Positions 1 through 10,500 of a stretch of DNA of 64,000 nucleotides are shown in pieces. A program made the position numbers and the translations under genes. Under the pieces are notes generated by a model. The model had not been told where the DNA came from. It saw nothing but the letters and a program-made list of their open reading frames with translations, and made no database searches. Within the stretch, counting starts at the first letter, position 1. Each line of letters opens with the position of its first letter. Source of the DNA: a virus; IMG/VR virus record IMGVR_UViG_3300009159_000072, positions 1 to 64,000 of that record. One strand, 5' to 3'.

Positions 1-1
1 C

Positions 2-1363
2 ACAGGTTTGTTTCGTGATGCTAGTGATAATATTTGGAAATTCTTTAATAATTATTCTCCAGAACCTGATGCATCTCCATATATTGATACCACACACTCA
101 TCATTTAGAATTGCACCATTAACCGCAAATTTGATTACTGATGTTATTAGTGTTCGTGGCATGGATCCATTGGATAGAGCCAATAATGCTTTTGGTCAAG
201 CCAACTTAGCTTATGATGCCGCTAACAGTGCTGTTATTGTTGGTCAAGCTAACGTAGGTGCTGGACTTATTGCAGTTACTTCTGCATATCAAGCTAACGT
301 TGGTGCTGGTCGTATTGCTGACCAAGCCTCTGCACAAGCTAACGTTGGTACTGGACTTATTGCAGTCACTTCTGCATATCAAGCTAACTCTGGTGCTGGA
401 CTTATATCTTTAAATTCTAGTTTAACATCAGCTTACCAAGCAAACGTAGGTGCCGGTTTAATTGCCACAACCAATGCGGCTCAAGCAAACGTAGGCGCAG
501 GACTAATTTCTCTAAACTCAACATTGACTTCAGCTTACCAAGCTAACGTAGGTGCTGGTTTAATTACACTGAATTCAAATTTAACTTCTGCATATCAAGC
601 TAACGTAGGTGCAGGACGTATTGTTGACCAAGCCTCTGCACAGGCTAATACAGGCGCTGGTCTTATTGCAGTTACTTCAGCTTATCAAGTTAACGTAGGT
701 TCTGGTTTAATTGCCACAGCTAATGCGGCTCAGGCTAACGTTGGTGCAGGTTTAATCAGTTTAAATTCTTCACTTACATCTGCATACCAAGCTAACTCTG
801 GTGCTGGATTAATTTCGTTAAACTCTAGCTTAACATCCGCATATCAAGCAAACGTAGGTGCTGGTCGTATTACCGACCAAGCCTCCGCACAAGCTAACAC
901 GGGTGCTGGTTTAATCACTGCTAAAGCTAACTGGGAAGCAAACACTGGTGCTGGATTAATCACGAAAGTATCCAAAGCTGGTGATAACATGACTGGTGGC
1001 TTGTATGCACCATCATTAGCGGCTAATACAACAGTCACAATCAATACTGCATTGACACAAGGTGCTACAGTAGTTACAACTGCAAGCACATCACAAATTA
1101 CATTAGATTCATTCTCAACAAGTACATATCGTTCTGCAAAATACTTTGTCCAGATGACTAGTGGTTCTGCATATCATATCATTGAACTAAGCGTTCTGCA
1201 TGATGGTACAACCGCATACTTAACACAGTATGGTGAAATTAAGACTGGTGCTACATTAGGTGTATTCGACTCAACAATCTCAACAGGTACATTGAGTCTA
1301 CTATTTACACCAAATAACTCAATAACTACCGTTAAGGCAAGTATTAACAAAATAGCGGTATAA
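2..1363 (+). CDS. Tail-fibre-type repeat protein (5' partial)
   Basis: The start lies upstream of the window. The frame is open from base 2, and the residues before the first possible TTG (T-G, then L-F-R-D-A-S-D) match the interior of the fibre gene at 10624 (T-G-I-F-R-D-A-S-D). After a shared segment containing WKFF, PEPD and VRGMDPL come about 20 short repeats of the form QAN-V/S-GAGLI, then a roughly 110-residue C-terminus without repeats. Repeats of this kind build the shaft of trimeric fibres in T4-like phages of aquatic bacteria. Assignment as a virion fibre or fibre-connector protein is inference from the repeats and the neighbouring fibre genes. Receptor specificity cannot be read from the sequence. 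Confidence 0.75.
   Translation, partial: TGLFRDASDNIWKFFNNYSPEPDASPYIDTTHSSFRIAPLTANLITDVISVRGMDPLDRANNAFGQANLAYDAANSAVIVGQANVGAGLIAVTSAYQANVGAGRIADQASAQANVGTGLIAVTSAYQANSGAGLISLNSSLTSAYQANVGAGLIATTNAAQANVGAGLISLNSTLTSAYQANVGAGLITLNSNLTSAYQANVGAGRIVDQASAQANTGAGLIAVTSAYQVNVGSGLIATANAAQANVGAGLISLNSSLTSAYQANSGAGLISLNSSLTSAYQANVGAGRITDQASAQANTGAGLITAKANWEANTGAGLITKVSKAGDNMTGGLYAPSLAANTTVTINTALTQGATVVTTASTSQITLDSFSTSTYRSAKYFVQMTSGSAYHIIELSVLHDGTTAYLTQYGEIKTGATLGVFDSTISTGTLSLLFTPNNSITTVKASINKIAV
225..960 (+). repeat. Tandem coding repeats, QANxGAG type
   Basis: Degenerate in-frame repeats of 33 to about 63 bases built on caagctaacgtaggtgctgg encode QANVGAG followed by LIAVTSAY, LISLNSSLTSAY or RIADQASA. 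Related arrays occur at 6800-6960 and 10890-12100, so recombination between fibre genes is possible. Confidence 0.85.
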
Positions 1364-1366
1364 ATA
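1359..1366 (+). promoter_or_regulatory. T4-type late promoter, TATAAATA
   Basis: An exact TATAAATA overlaps the stop codon of the upstream fibre gene (TAA at 1361-1363) and lies 28 bases before the TTG start at 1395. In T4 this octamer alone directs late transcription through gp55, which is encoded in this window. Confidence 0.7.
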
Positions 1367-1394
1367 AAATAACAGACTAAGTGGAGAATGAAAC

Positions 1395-1817
1395 TTGTCA
1401 AATCAAAATTTTATAGTTAAGAATGGCTTAACCGTTGGTATAACTGACGTAGTAGCCGCAAACGGTGCATGGACAGGATTACCAATTGGTTTTGCAACCA
1501 ACTCAGGTAACACCAGCAATATCAGCATCACAAACGATGCAACAACAAGTGCAGTCGTTTTCCCTGTTTGGTCAACCGCAAACACAGGCAATCTCTCCCT
1601 CAAAGTAACCTCAACAAAATTGACATATAACCCAAGTACGGGTGAAATGAGAACTACAGCATTTGTTGATAATAATGCTATCATGGTTGTTAATACTACA
1701 GTCACAGAAAATTATACAATCGCCACAGGAACAAATGGACTATCAGTTGGTCCAGTTACTGTTGCTAATGGCGCAACTCTTACACTGTCCTCTGGACAGA
1801 GATATATTGTCTTATGA
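1395..1817 (+). CDS. Small fibre-region structural protein
   Basis: A 140-residue protein of unknown family. The TTG start is preceded by GTGGAG at 1381-1386; the nearby ATG at 1388 is in another frame that stops after ten codons. Its composition is Ser/Thr/Asn/Val-rich, as in beta-structured virion proteins. It begins MSNQNFIVKNGLTVG, like the N-termini of fibre-associated proteins, and its stop overlaps the next gene start (ATGA). A fibre attachment or adaptor role is inferred from context only. Confidence 0.6.
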   Translation: MSNQNFIVKNGLTVGITDVVAANGAWTGLPIGFATNSGNTSNISITNDATTSAVVFPVWSTANTGNLSLKVTSTKLTYNPSTGEMRTTAFVDNNAIMVVNTTVTENYTIATGTNGLSVGPVTVANGATLTLSSGQRYIVL

Positions 1818-3469
1818 GTAGCATATCTTCAGGCACACTAGTTAATACCGGTTTAGTTGTTGCATCAGATACATCCGGTAATTTGGTTGTAAAAACTGGA
1901 GCCACAGGTAATACTGCGGCAGTTTTTGATGCTAATGGTAGTGTCAACTTTGGTTACTCAGTTACTCATGGTGTTGGTACAGCCAACGGCGTTGCCTACC
2001 TGAACGGTAGCAAAGTCGTAACCACAGGGTCTGCGCTGACGTTTGATGGTACGAACTTGGGTATTGGGACAAGTTTACCATCGGCTCCACTAGATATTTC
2101 TGGTTCTGGCGCTACTTCTGTTATTACATCCACAAGTGCATCAAGCTATTCGGTTTTGCGATTGAGAAACACAGGCGCTTCTGGTAAAACGTATGAGATT
2201 GCTGTTGGTGGCTCTGGTACTGGTGCTGTGGCTAACAGTTGGTATGTGTACGATGGTTCAGCGTCTACTGTTCGTATGCTTCTTGATGCTAATGGTAATT
2301 TTGGTATTGGTACAAGTTCGCCAGTAAACCTTGGTACAGGCCGCACAAGTTTGACACTTAACGGATCAACTGATTCACTTATTTGGATGTATTCAAATGG
2401 TGTAGCTTCTGGATATATTCAAGGAACCAGTACCGATATGAACTTTGTAAGTTCATCTAATAAAAACGTAACTATTACCGCCCAAGGTACTGGAACTCAA
2501 AATTTTTCAACGAATTCAGTATCTCGAATGGTGATTGATGCTTCTGGTAACATTTTGGTCGGAACTGGAGCAGGCATAGATGCTCGCCTTACAGTTTATG
2601 GCGCTGGAACAACATCAGCAAACTACACAAACGGTGATGCTACAGGAGCCACTATATATTTACGAGACAGTGGAGGATTAAGTGGAAACGGTGGCCAAAT
2701 TTTATTTGGTTCTACATTTGGTGTTCATGCAGGTATTAAAGGACTTGTTACAAACGGTACTGGCCCTGCGGGAGAATTGGTATTCCAAACCCGAACTACC
2801 AGTGGCAACGTAGTTGAACGGGCACGTATTGACTACCTTGGCAAATTTATGGTTGGCACTACGGGTTCCATTGGAAGTGCAACAGGCACTTTTGTAGCCG
2901 CAAATGATGTTGCGGGTCTATATATTGGAACTTCTACACCCCAAGGTCTCTATATTTCTGCTAATTCAACAAGTAGATATGTAACTTTTGCTTCAAGCGG
3001 AGCATTCAGTGGTGGTTACATTTTTAATGTCGGTAATACTGAAGCCGCTCGTATTACTCTTAGTGGAGGAATGTCTGTTGGTACAAGCGCAGACCCTGGT
3101 TTTGGAGGAATTTATTCTACAGGTAACATGACTGCATATTACTCCGATAAACGACTGAAGACTGTCCGTGGTAAGATTAAGAATGCCTTAGATAAAGTTG
3201 ATGCACTATCAGGAGTTTATTATACTAATAATGATATTGCCAAGTTGTATGGGTATACTGGAGATGAAGTTCAAGTTGGTGTCTTGGCTCAAGATGTCGA
3301 GACTGTTTTACCGGAAATTGTCAAAGCGGCACCATTTGACTTGGATGAAAATGGAAACAGTAAGTCTGGAGAAGACTATAAAACAGTTCAATATGAACGC
3401 ATAGTACCCCTGTTGATTGAAGCTATCAAGGAACTACGTGCAGAAATTAAATTGTTGAAGGGAGAGTAA
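1814..3469 (+). CDS. Tail fibre/spike with C-terminal S74 chaperone domain
   Basis: A 551-residue fibre protein. The N-terminal ~80 residues hold the module GTANGVAYLNGSK...TTGSALTFDGT shared with the gene at 4674. The middle has repeated beta motifs (LGIGTS, IDASGNILVGT). The last ~110 residues (from YYSDKRLKT, with VGVLAQDVE and a helical tail) match the peptidase S74 intramolecular chaperone, which trimerises the fibre and usually cleaves itself off. The usual S-D pair of that family is present at SDKRLK. Four-base overlap with the preceding gene. Receptor binding is inferred from the family. Confidence 0.85.
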   Translation: MSSISSGTLVNTGLVVASDTSGNLVVKTGATGNTAAVFDANGSVNFGYSVTHGVGTANGVAYLNGSKVVTTGSALTFDGTNLGIGTSLPSAPLDISGSGATSVITSTSASSYSVLRLRNTGASGKTYEIAVGGSGTGAVANSWYVYDGSASTVRMLLDANGNFGIGTSSPVNLGTGRTSLTLNGSTDSLIWMYSNGVASGYIQGTSTDMNFVSSSNKNVTITAQGTGTQNFSTNSVSRMVIDASGNILVGTGAGIDARLTVYGAGTTSANYTNGDATGATIYLRDSGGLSGNGGQILFGSTFGVHAGIKGLVTNGTGPAGELVFQTRTTSGNVVERARIDYLGKFMVGTTGSIGSATGTFVAANDVAGLYIGTSTPQGLYISANSTSRYVTFASSGAFSGGYIFNVGNTEAARITLSGGMSVGTSADPGFGGIYSTGNMTAYYSDKRLKTVRGKIKNALDKVDALSGVYYTNNDIAKLYGYTGDEVQVGVLAQDVETVLPEIVKAAPFDLDENGNSKSGEDYKTVQYERIVPLLIEAIKELRAEIKLLKGE

Positions 3470-3470
3470 T

Positions 3471-4274
3471 TTGACAATTACAAACACAAATGTTAGTTTG
3501 GCTGATGTTAATTCAAACCTTAATAGAGTATCATCTTCACAGGCAACTTTTACCGCACATGTTGCTCAATTGAGATCAACTTTTGCTGGCACACCTGTTA
3601 GTGCTAGTGAAACCCGTGGCAGAGTTAAAGATAGTGGTTACGTATGTTTAATTAAATGTGATGGTGCAAATAACTCAACTTCTGTAAGTGATATTACAAA
3701 TACTTTCGCTCTTACTTCTATTGGTACTGCAACTATTTCAACTGCACAGAGTAAGTTTGGTAGCGCATCTCTTTATACAAATACTACTGCCACGAGTTTT
3801 GCATTAACAAATAATCCATCAAATACCAATTTGACATCTTATAGCGGTGATTGGACTATCGAGATGTTCGTTTACTATCAAAACGGTGGATCAAGTGTTA
3901 TGCGTTTCATTAGCGGATTTGCAGGTTCATATGATTCTTCAATTCGTTTTTATGCTACCGGTTTACATGCTTATTATTTTGAACCACCAAGTAACACATT
4001 TAGGTCAATTACATATAATCTTGCTTCATTACCAACTAACACATGGATTCATTGTGCTTTCGTAAAATCAGGAACAAATTTGTATTTGTACTATAATGGT
4101 AGTCAAGTCGGCACAACAACATGTGCAAGTGTTGCTATGCCAATGAGTGGTTTTTATGTTGGCAACTCAGGTAGTGAATTCTTTACTGGCTATTTGGATG
4201 AAATTCGGTTTTCAAATTATGCCAGATACACTGCTTCAACATATACTGTACCGACAGCATCATATGATGCGTAA
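3471..4274 (+). CDS. LamG-like (concanavalin-fold) structural protein
   Basis: A 267-residue protein with a TTG start one base after the preceding stop; GGGAGAG lies just upstream inside that gene. Residues ~55-267 read as a laminin-G/concanavalin-like beta sandwich: WTIEMFVYY near residue 126, NTWIHCAFVKSGTNLYLYYNG near 190-205, and GYLDEIRFSNYARY near the end. Such domains occur in phage fibres and bind carbohydrates. Position in the fibre array suggests a virion adhesin. The first ~50 residues are probably a helical attachment region. Confidence 0.8.
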   Translation: MTITNTNVSLADVNSNLNRVSSSQATFTAHVAQLRSTFAGTPVSASETRGRVKDSGYVCLIKCDGANNSTSVSDITNTFALTSIGTATISTAQSKFGSASLYTNTTATSFALTNNPSNTNLTSYSGDWTIEMFVYYQNGGSSVMRFISGFAGSYDSSIRFYATGLHAYYFEPPSNTFRSITYNLASLPTNTWIHCAFVKSGTNLYLYYNGSQVGTTTCASVAMPMSGFYVGNSGSEFFTGYLDEIRFSNYARYTASTYTVPTASYDA

Positions 4275-4291
4275 AATATTAGGAGATATTG

Positions 4292-4648
4292 ATGTCAAAT
4301 TATAAACAAACTTCAGTTGTAGGCGAATCATGGGTTCGTGCATACAGCATTATTATTAACAATTTAATTAATCAACCCAAGACTATTCATTTTCAAGAAG
4401 AAAAAGCAATTGTCACGGATGATGGTGATGTATTAACTAAACGAGTTGGTGAAGTTTCTGAAAAATTTAATGATGAAAATGCAAACACCGAATTCGATTT
4501 ACTAAATCCAGAAACTGGTGAAGTCATAAGAACAACTACGTATAGCGAAGTATATGCAATTCTTCATAGCCTTTATATGCACTTGGCAGTTGAACGTGAT
4601 GTTCGATTAGCTACTCCTGTAACTATTGCTGAACCATTGCCGATGTAA
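4292..4648 (+). CDS. Hypothetical fibre-region protein
   Basis: A 118-residue protein of unknown family. ATG at 4292 is chosen over an in-frame TTG one codon earlier because AGGAGA at 4281-4286 is well spaced for it. It is acidic and not repetitive, unlike its neighbours, with a predicted beta N-half (KTIHFQEEKAIVTDDGDVL) and a helical segment near SEVYAILHSLYMHLAVERDV. It may be a small assembly or baseplate-associated protein, but no motif supports a specific role. Confidence 0.6.
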   Translation: MSNYKQTSVVGESWVRAYSIIINNLINQPKTIHFQEEKAIVTDDGDVLTKRVGEVSEKFNDENANTEFDLLNPETGEVIRTTTYSEVYAILHSLYMHLAVERDVRLATPVTIAEPLPM

Positions 4649-4658
4649 ATTAATATAG

Positions 4659-4666
4659 AATAAATA
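4659..4666 (+). promoter_or_regulatory. Late promoter-like AATAAATA
   Basis: One mismatch from TATAAATA, 7 bases before the fibre ATG at 4674. The short distance would leave almost no leader, so this is a weaker candidate than the exact octamers. Confidence 0.4.
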
Positions 4667-4673
4667 AAAATCT

Positions 4674-6626
4674 ATGAGCAATATAATCTCCGCCGATAAC
4701 GGTTCATTTACAGGCACCGCAGGTTTCAAATTAAGTAGTGATACTTCTGGTGCATTAGCGTTTCAAACAGGTAATAACGTTACTGCGTTAACGGTGGATT
4801 CTAGTCAAAACTTATCTCTGGTTGGTGGTTTAACAGTAAGTGGTTCAGTTACTCATAGTGCCGGTACAGCTAACGGAGTAGCGTATCTCAACGGTAGCAA
4901 AGTATTGACTACGGGGTCTGCGCTGACGTTTGATGGGACGGATTTTACTGTTAGCGGAGGCAATGCAAGAATTAATAAAAGTTCTAACGCTTCTATTCTT
5001 ACGCTTGGCGGCTCACCATCCAACAATTGGGAAGGTGATATTCAATTTCTGACGAGCAATGCTGTAACTAATTGGCGACTTGCTTCAAATAGATTAGTTA
5101 GTGGTGCCTTCACAATTACACCATCTACTGCGGGTGGCGGTTCTACGTTTACAACCCCTGCTGTAACAATTGACTCCTCCGGTAACGTAGGTATTGGGAC
5201 AAGTTCACCATCATCAAGACTTTCATTTGGTGCAAACATTGGGCGTGATTTTGCTGTATATGAAGGGGCAGGCGGTGCTAACAAATATGGCATTGGCATG
5301 GGTGGTGCTGGAACTGGCGGTGATCCATATAGAACAAAATTGTACGCCAACGGCACTGAGTATTTATGTATTGATTCCAATGGCAACGTGGGCATTGGGA
5401 CAAGTTCGCCAACTACTTATGGTGGATTTTCATCGATTGCACTTAATAATACCACTGGAGGTTTATTAGATTTTTCTGCTGCTGGAACAGTACAAGGACA
5501 AGTCTTTTCTTCTGCGACTGAAATGCGTTTTACAAAAGTAGGCGCAAATTTCATGGCATTTTATACTAACGCAGCAGAACGGATGCGTATCGACTCCTCC
5601 GGTAACGTAGGTATTGGGACTGTTCCATCCAACAGACTTGATGTAACCGCAGCATTAGGCGTAGTTAACGTATCGTCAAGCACAGGTACAAACTACGTTA
5701 AATTACAAGTCAATAACACAGGCGGCTCTTTCCAGTTTGCAATAGAGAATTCAGCAGGCAGTAACTTTGGTGCTCCAGCTTATTCGCGAGTACTTTGGAA
5801 TGACGGCGCATACCCTACCGTTTTCTTTGTTAACGCAACGCAACGAATGACGCTTTTTCCAAGCGGTAATTTTGGTGTTGGAAACACAGGCGATGCTTAC
5901 AAATTTACAGTATATGGATCAACGCCAGATATAGTGACTTTTCACAACGGGGCGAATGGTACTCGTGGGTATATTACGTCAGATAATTCTGCGGTGTATT
6001 TGGGTACAACATATTCAGGTGGCGGTGTTCCAATTATTTTTGCACAAGGCGGATTGGGTTCAAGTGGTGCAGAACGTGCCCGTATAGACTCCAGTGGGAA
6101 TTTGCTGGTGGGGACTACGAATTCGGCAGGTTTTTCTACAGCCACTGGCGCTCAGACCACTCCAAGTGGGAGATTTTTGGCTACTTGCTCGGGGGACACG
6201 GCTTTTGCTGGAAGTCGTTTGGGTTCTGATGGAAACGTTGCGTCTTGGTATAGAAACACAGCTCTTGTTGGTAGCATTTCTGTTACCGCAAGTGCAACAG
6301 CTTACAACACATCATCAGATTACAGGTTGAAGGATGATATTGCACCAATGAACAATGCGCTTTCCAAGGTCGCTGCGCTTAAGCCTGTTACCTACAAATG
6401 GAAATCCACTGGCGAATTTTCTCAGGGGTTCATTGCTCACGAACTTCAAACTGTTGTGCCTGAATGCGTAAGTGGCGAAAAAGATGCAGTGGATGCTGAA
6501 GGCAAGCCACAGTACCAAGGCATCGACACCAGCTTCTTGGTGGCTACATTAACAGCCGCCATTCAAGAACAACAAGCCCTTATCGAATCACTCACAACCC
6601 GCCTCACGGCACTGGAGCAAGCATGA
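4674..6626 (+). CDS. Long tail fibre with C-terminal S74 chaperone domain
   Basis: A 650-residue fibre. It starts MSNIISADNGS, like the fibre at 10624, and carries the same GTANGVAYLNGSK module as the gene at 1814. Four to five IDSSGNVGIGTSSP-type motifs mark repeated beta units between residues ~160 and 490. The C-terminal ~110 residues (DYRLKDDIAPMNNAL, GFIAHELQ, then a coiled tail ITRLTALEQ-like) form an S74 intramolecular chaperone. The shared N-terminal module with different middle parts suggests mosaic exchange between fibre genes. Confidence 0.85.
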   Translation: MSNIISADNGSFTGTAGFKLSSDTSGALAFQTGNNVTALTVDSSQNLSLVGGLTVSGSVTHSAGTANGVAYLNGSKVLTTGSALTFDGTDFTVSGGNARINKSSNASILTLGGSPSNNWEGDIQFLTSNAVTNWRLASNRLVSGAFTITPSTAGGGSTFTTPAVTIDSSGNVGIGTSSPSSRLSFGANIGRDFAVYEGAGGANKYGIGMGGAGTGGDPYRTKLYANGTEYLCIDSNGNVGIGTSSPTTYGGFSSIALNNTTGGLLDFSAAGTVQGQVFSSATEMRFTKVGANFMAFYTNAAERMRIDSSGNVGIGTVPSNRLDVTAALGVVNVSSSTGTNYVKLQVNNTGGSFQFAIENSAGSNFGAPAYSRVLWNDGAYPTVFFVNATQRMTLFPSGNFGVGNTGDAYKFTVYGSTPDIVTFHNGANGTRGYITSDNSAVYLGTTYSGGGVPIIFAQGGLGSSGAERARIDSSGNLLVGTTNSAGFSTATGAQTTPSGRFLATCSGDTAFAGSRLGSDGNVASWYRNTALVGSISVTASATAYNTSSDYRLKDDIAPMNNALSKVAALKPVTYKWKSTGEFSQGFIAHELQTVVPECVSGEKDAVDAEGKPQYQGIDTSFLVATLTAAIQEQQALIESLTTRLTALEQA

Positions 6627-7300
6627 GTATTATCTTTGACGGCACACTAGGTCAAATTACACAAACTGGAGCGCAAACATTTTCGACAGATGTTTCTGTT
6701 GCGGGTATACTAACTGTACGTGGAATGGATCCTCTCGGTACTGCTAATAGTGCATTTGGTCAAGCTAATCTGGCTTATACTGCGTCTAATACCGCAGTCA
6801 CTACTGGTCAAGCTAACGTTGGTGCTGGACTTATTACTACGACAAGTGCATATCAAGCTAACTCTGGTGCCGGTCTAATCTCATTAAGTTCCAGTTTAAC
6901 TTCTGCTTACCAAGCTAACGTTGGTGCTGGTTTAATTGCTACGGCTTCTGCGGCTCAAACATTAACTAATAAACGAATTGACCCACGGGTATTAAGCACA
7001 ACATCTTCCGCTTCTGCCGTCACTCCCGACATTAGCGCATATGACATTTACGCATGGACAGCACAAGCGGCTACATTGACAATCAACGCACCCATTGGAA
7101 CGCCATTAAATGGCGACAAATTGATTTTCCGCATCTTAGATAACGGAACTTCTCAAACGCTTTCTTGGAACGCAACATTTACAGCAATGTCTGCCACATT
7201 GCCTACTGTAACAACTCCCAATAAAATGACGTATGTTGGGTGTATTTACAATGCAGCCAACACTCGGTGGGATGTTATTGCACTAACAACACAGGCATAA
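6623..7300 (+). CDS. Fibre-type protein with QANxGAG repeats and beta tip
   Basis: A 225-residue protein that overlaps the preceding stop by four bases. Residues ~30-110 carry VRGMDPLG, AFGQANLAY and QANVGAGLI repeats, as in the genes at 2 and 10624. The C-terminal ~110 residues (AAQTLTNKRIDPR, LNGDKLIFRILDNG, WDVIAL) form a separate beta domain commonly found at phage fibre ends. It looks like a short fibre made from the same parts as its larger relatives. Confidence 0.75.
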   Translation: MSIIFDGTLGQITQTGAQTFSTDVSVAGILTVRGMDPLGTANSAFGQANLAYTASNTAVTTGQANVGAGLITTTSAYQANSGAGLISLSSSLTSAYQANVGAGLIATASAAQTLTNKRIDPRVLSTTSSASAVTPDISAYDIYAWTAQAATLTINAPIGTPLNGDKLIFRILDNGTSQTLSWNATFTAMSATLPTVTTPNKMTYVGCIYNAANTRWDVIALTTQA

Positions 7301-7302
7301 AA

Positions 7303-7524
7303 ATGATTAAATTTGATTTTGAACGTGATACCCAATACGGTGTGTACCGTGATGCCATTACCCTGCCAGATGACCACGGTTTATCTGATGCTGACATTGA
7401 AGCAATGATGCAACAGCGCGTTGACAATTGGGTTGCGTATGTAAGCAACCCGCCGCAGCCAGAGCCAGAGCCAGAACCTGAGTTTGTGGAAATTGATGGC
7501 GTGAAATACCAAAAGGTGCAGTAA
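7303..7524 (+). CDS. Small acidic fibre-region protein
   Basis: A 73-residue protein. ATG at 7303 is two bases after the preceding stop; an upstream TTG in the same frame lies inside the previous gene and has no ribosome site. A Pro-Glu run (PEPEPEPE) near residues 52-60 links an N-terminal helical part to a short IDGVKYQKV tail. Its stop overlaps the start of the next gene by one base. Function unknown; small proteins of this form are frequent beside fibre genes and may assist assembly. Confidence 0.6.
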   Translation: MIKFDFERDTQYGVYRDAITLPDDHGLSDADIEAMMQQRVDNWVAYVSNPPQPEPEPEPEFVEIDGVKYQKVQ

Positions 7525-10500
7525 TGGCAACGCTTTATTGGGGCGGCGGCACAGGAACTTGGGCAGGATTTACCACTGGGAATTGGTACACCGATCTTGG
7601 GCGTACAGTGCTCTCAACGCGTGCGCCTTCCGCAGAAGATGATGTTATTTTTGACGCTACCTCAAATGCAACAGCATACACAGTCACGGTTGGTGCGCTT
7701 GCGGTTTGTCGCAATATTACTGTTGCTGGCCCCGCTTCTGGCAACATCACTCTTGATGGCTTCGATGATATATATATTTATGGCGGTTTAACATTCCCGG
7801 CAACTGGTTTAACCCTCACTTATAGTGGTGCAATTCAATTTTATGGCACAGGAAATCACACCATTACAACTAACGGCATAGCATTGGTTTCTAGTATTAC
7901 ATTTGCTGGAACAGGCACTTACACTCTGCAAGACGCTTTTAACAATTCAGGATATGCCATTAACGTCAATGCTGGAACATTTAATACAAACGGTCAAACT
8001 TTAACAGCTTTTAGTATTTCCACTTCTAGTGGCGCAACAACTGCCGGAATTTTAAATCTTGGCGCATCAACAGTAAACATCACTAGTTTTGCTCCTAACG
8101 GACCATTAATAGTAAATGGCGGCACATCTAATATTACATTGTCATCCACTGGTATGGGATTTTCAGCCAATTTTATTGGAGGCACGTTTTATAACGTCAC
8201 ATATACTTCCGCTGGATTATCCAATTTTTACGGTACAAACACATTTAATAATTTAACATTTGCAACCGCATCAACAGCTACTGTTAACTCAATTGTTTTA
8301 TACGGCAATTTAACTGTAAATGGGACATTAACTATTGCGGGTCAATTATCTGTGCGCCGATTTATGATTCGCTCATCTGTTATTGGCACTTCTCGCACAA
8401 TTACAGCTAATGCTGTTGCAACGTTAACCGATGTTGATTTTCGTGACATTGTTGTAGCGGGGACATCCGCACCGTGGTCAGGCACTCGTTTGGGCGATTG
8501 CGGAGGCAATACAAACATTACTTTTCCTGCTGCTAAAACAGTTTACTGGAATAGTTTAACTGGTGGCGCTTGGTCAGGGACATTTTGGGCGGCTTCTTCT
8601 GGTGGAGCAGTTAGCGCTGATAATTTTCCGCTGGCTCAAGATACGGCAATTATTAATGACACAGGTCTTAATTCAGGCGCTTCGATTACTGGTTTTTCTT
8701 CATACAACCTTAAAACTTTAACATCCACAAAAACAAACGCATTTACGTTGACTGGTTCACAGCCATTTATTTATGGCGATTTAACTGCAACTGCATCAAT
8801 GACAATGAGTAGTTTTCAGCCACATTTTGCGGGGAGAGTCACACAAAATTTGACTAGCGCAGCAAACTCACTGCAAGTAATTTACATTGGCAATTATGGC
8901 GTTTCTTTAAGATTGGTAGACAATTTAACAGTTACCACTATGGTATGGAATTCTGGTGGTTTAGATACAAATTCCAGATCAATAACATTTACATCTGGTA
9001 TTACAATTGGTCAGACAGGATTACCTTTTGCTTTAACACTTGGTTCAAGCGCACTAACATTAGCAAGCGGAGGAATTAGCAGCAGCAGCGCTAGCCCATT
9101 AATAATGACTGTTAGCGCAGGTACATCTACTATCACATGCAACAATGCTTCGGTATCTTTTGGCATACTTGGGCAAAATATTACTTGGTACAATGTAATT
9201 TGTCCTACGGCTCTTACACAAGCCATACTTTTCGGAACAAACACTTTTAATAATTTGACGTATACTGCGCCAAGCGCAGGCACTGGTCTTATCCTTTTTA
9301 GATTGTATGGAAATTTAACCGTAACTGGAACATTGGCATTTGGAGGAGGGCCTTCGGTTCTCAAACGATTAAACGTAGTTAGCGATACCCCCGGAATTCA
9401 AAGAACTATTACCGCTGCTACTGTAACCGGATTGTCTGATATTGACTTCCGTGACATTGCGGCGGCGGGAGCATCTGCGCCGTGGTCTGGAACTCGTTTG
9501 GGAAATTGTGCTGGAAATAGTGGCATTACTTTTGCGACTGGCGTAAACAAATATTGGAACCTTACGGGCGCTCAAAATTGGAACGCAACAGGATGGGCAA
9601 CCACCAGCGGTGGAACACCAGCGGCAAATAATTTTCCGCTTGCTCAAGATACTGCGGTTTTTGATAACACCGGAGCAGCCACCTCTGTTGCGTTTTCTGT
9701 TGCATACAATGTTGGTTCTATTAACGCTTCTGCTCGTACAACAGCATTAACAATATCAAGTACCGCTGGTGCTACAATTTTTGGGGATGTAAATATTTCT
9801 GGGTCTGGTATAACATTTACTTTTAATTTTACACTTACATTTTCAGGCTCATCTACACAAACTTTTACAACAGGGGGAAAATCCCTTGTTTGCGGTATTA
9901 TAGTTAACAATTTATCATGTATTTTTCAACATGGTGATGCTTTAACTACAACAAGCTCTATAAATGTTACTAGTGGAAGTTACACAACACAAAATTACAA
10001 CGTGAGTCTTCAAAGTCTTGTAAGCGGCGGAAATCTTTCCAGAAGTATTACCTTGGGAACAAGCACATTAACGTGTAGTTACAGCGCTGCATTTTCTGGA
10101 ACAAATTTAACATTTAGCGGATTATCATCCACCATTATTTTGGCGGGGGCTGTAACTAGAAGTTTTGATGTCACAAATGTTGCTTTTGGCACTTTGTCAA
10201 TTACCGGAGGAACCACTGCCAATGCTATAACTTTTTCTGGCAACCCTTCTTTTAAAACAATTTCTAATGCATCTGTTTATCCATATTTAATTTTTACGTC
10301 AGGGTCAACAGTAACCGTCAACAATTTTACTTATACAGGTGCAGTGAGTAACGTAGTGCGTATGTACACCACCATCCCCGGACAGCGCGTATATTTTAAA
10401 AAAGGGAATAGCAACGCAATTGGGGCCAACACTGTCAACGGTGGCAACAACAGCAACTTGGCGTTTACAGGAACATCGCAAGATTACTTTTACGCAAAAG

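Noticed and set aside
220-960. Regular repeats considered as a CRISPR array
   Set aside because: Repeats are in frame, degenerate and protein-coding, with no unique spacers of constant length.
1388-1420. ATG at 1388 as the start of the gene at 1395
   Set aside because: It is in a different frame and meets a stop after ten codons; TTG 1395 fits the long frame and the ribosome site.
9011-9910. Several minus-strand frames opposite the adhesin
   Set aside because: Arise from the low-complexity, stop-poor codon use of the adhesin; no ribosome sites or motifs.
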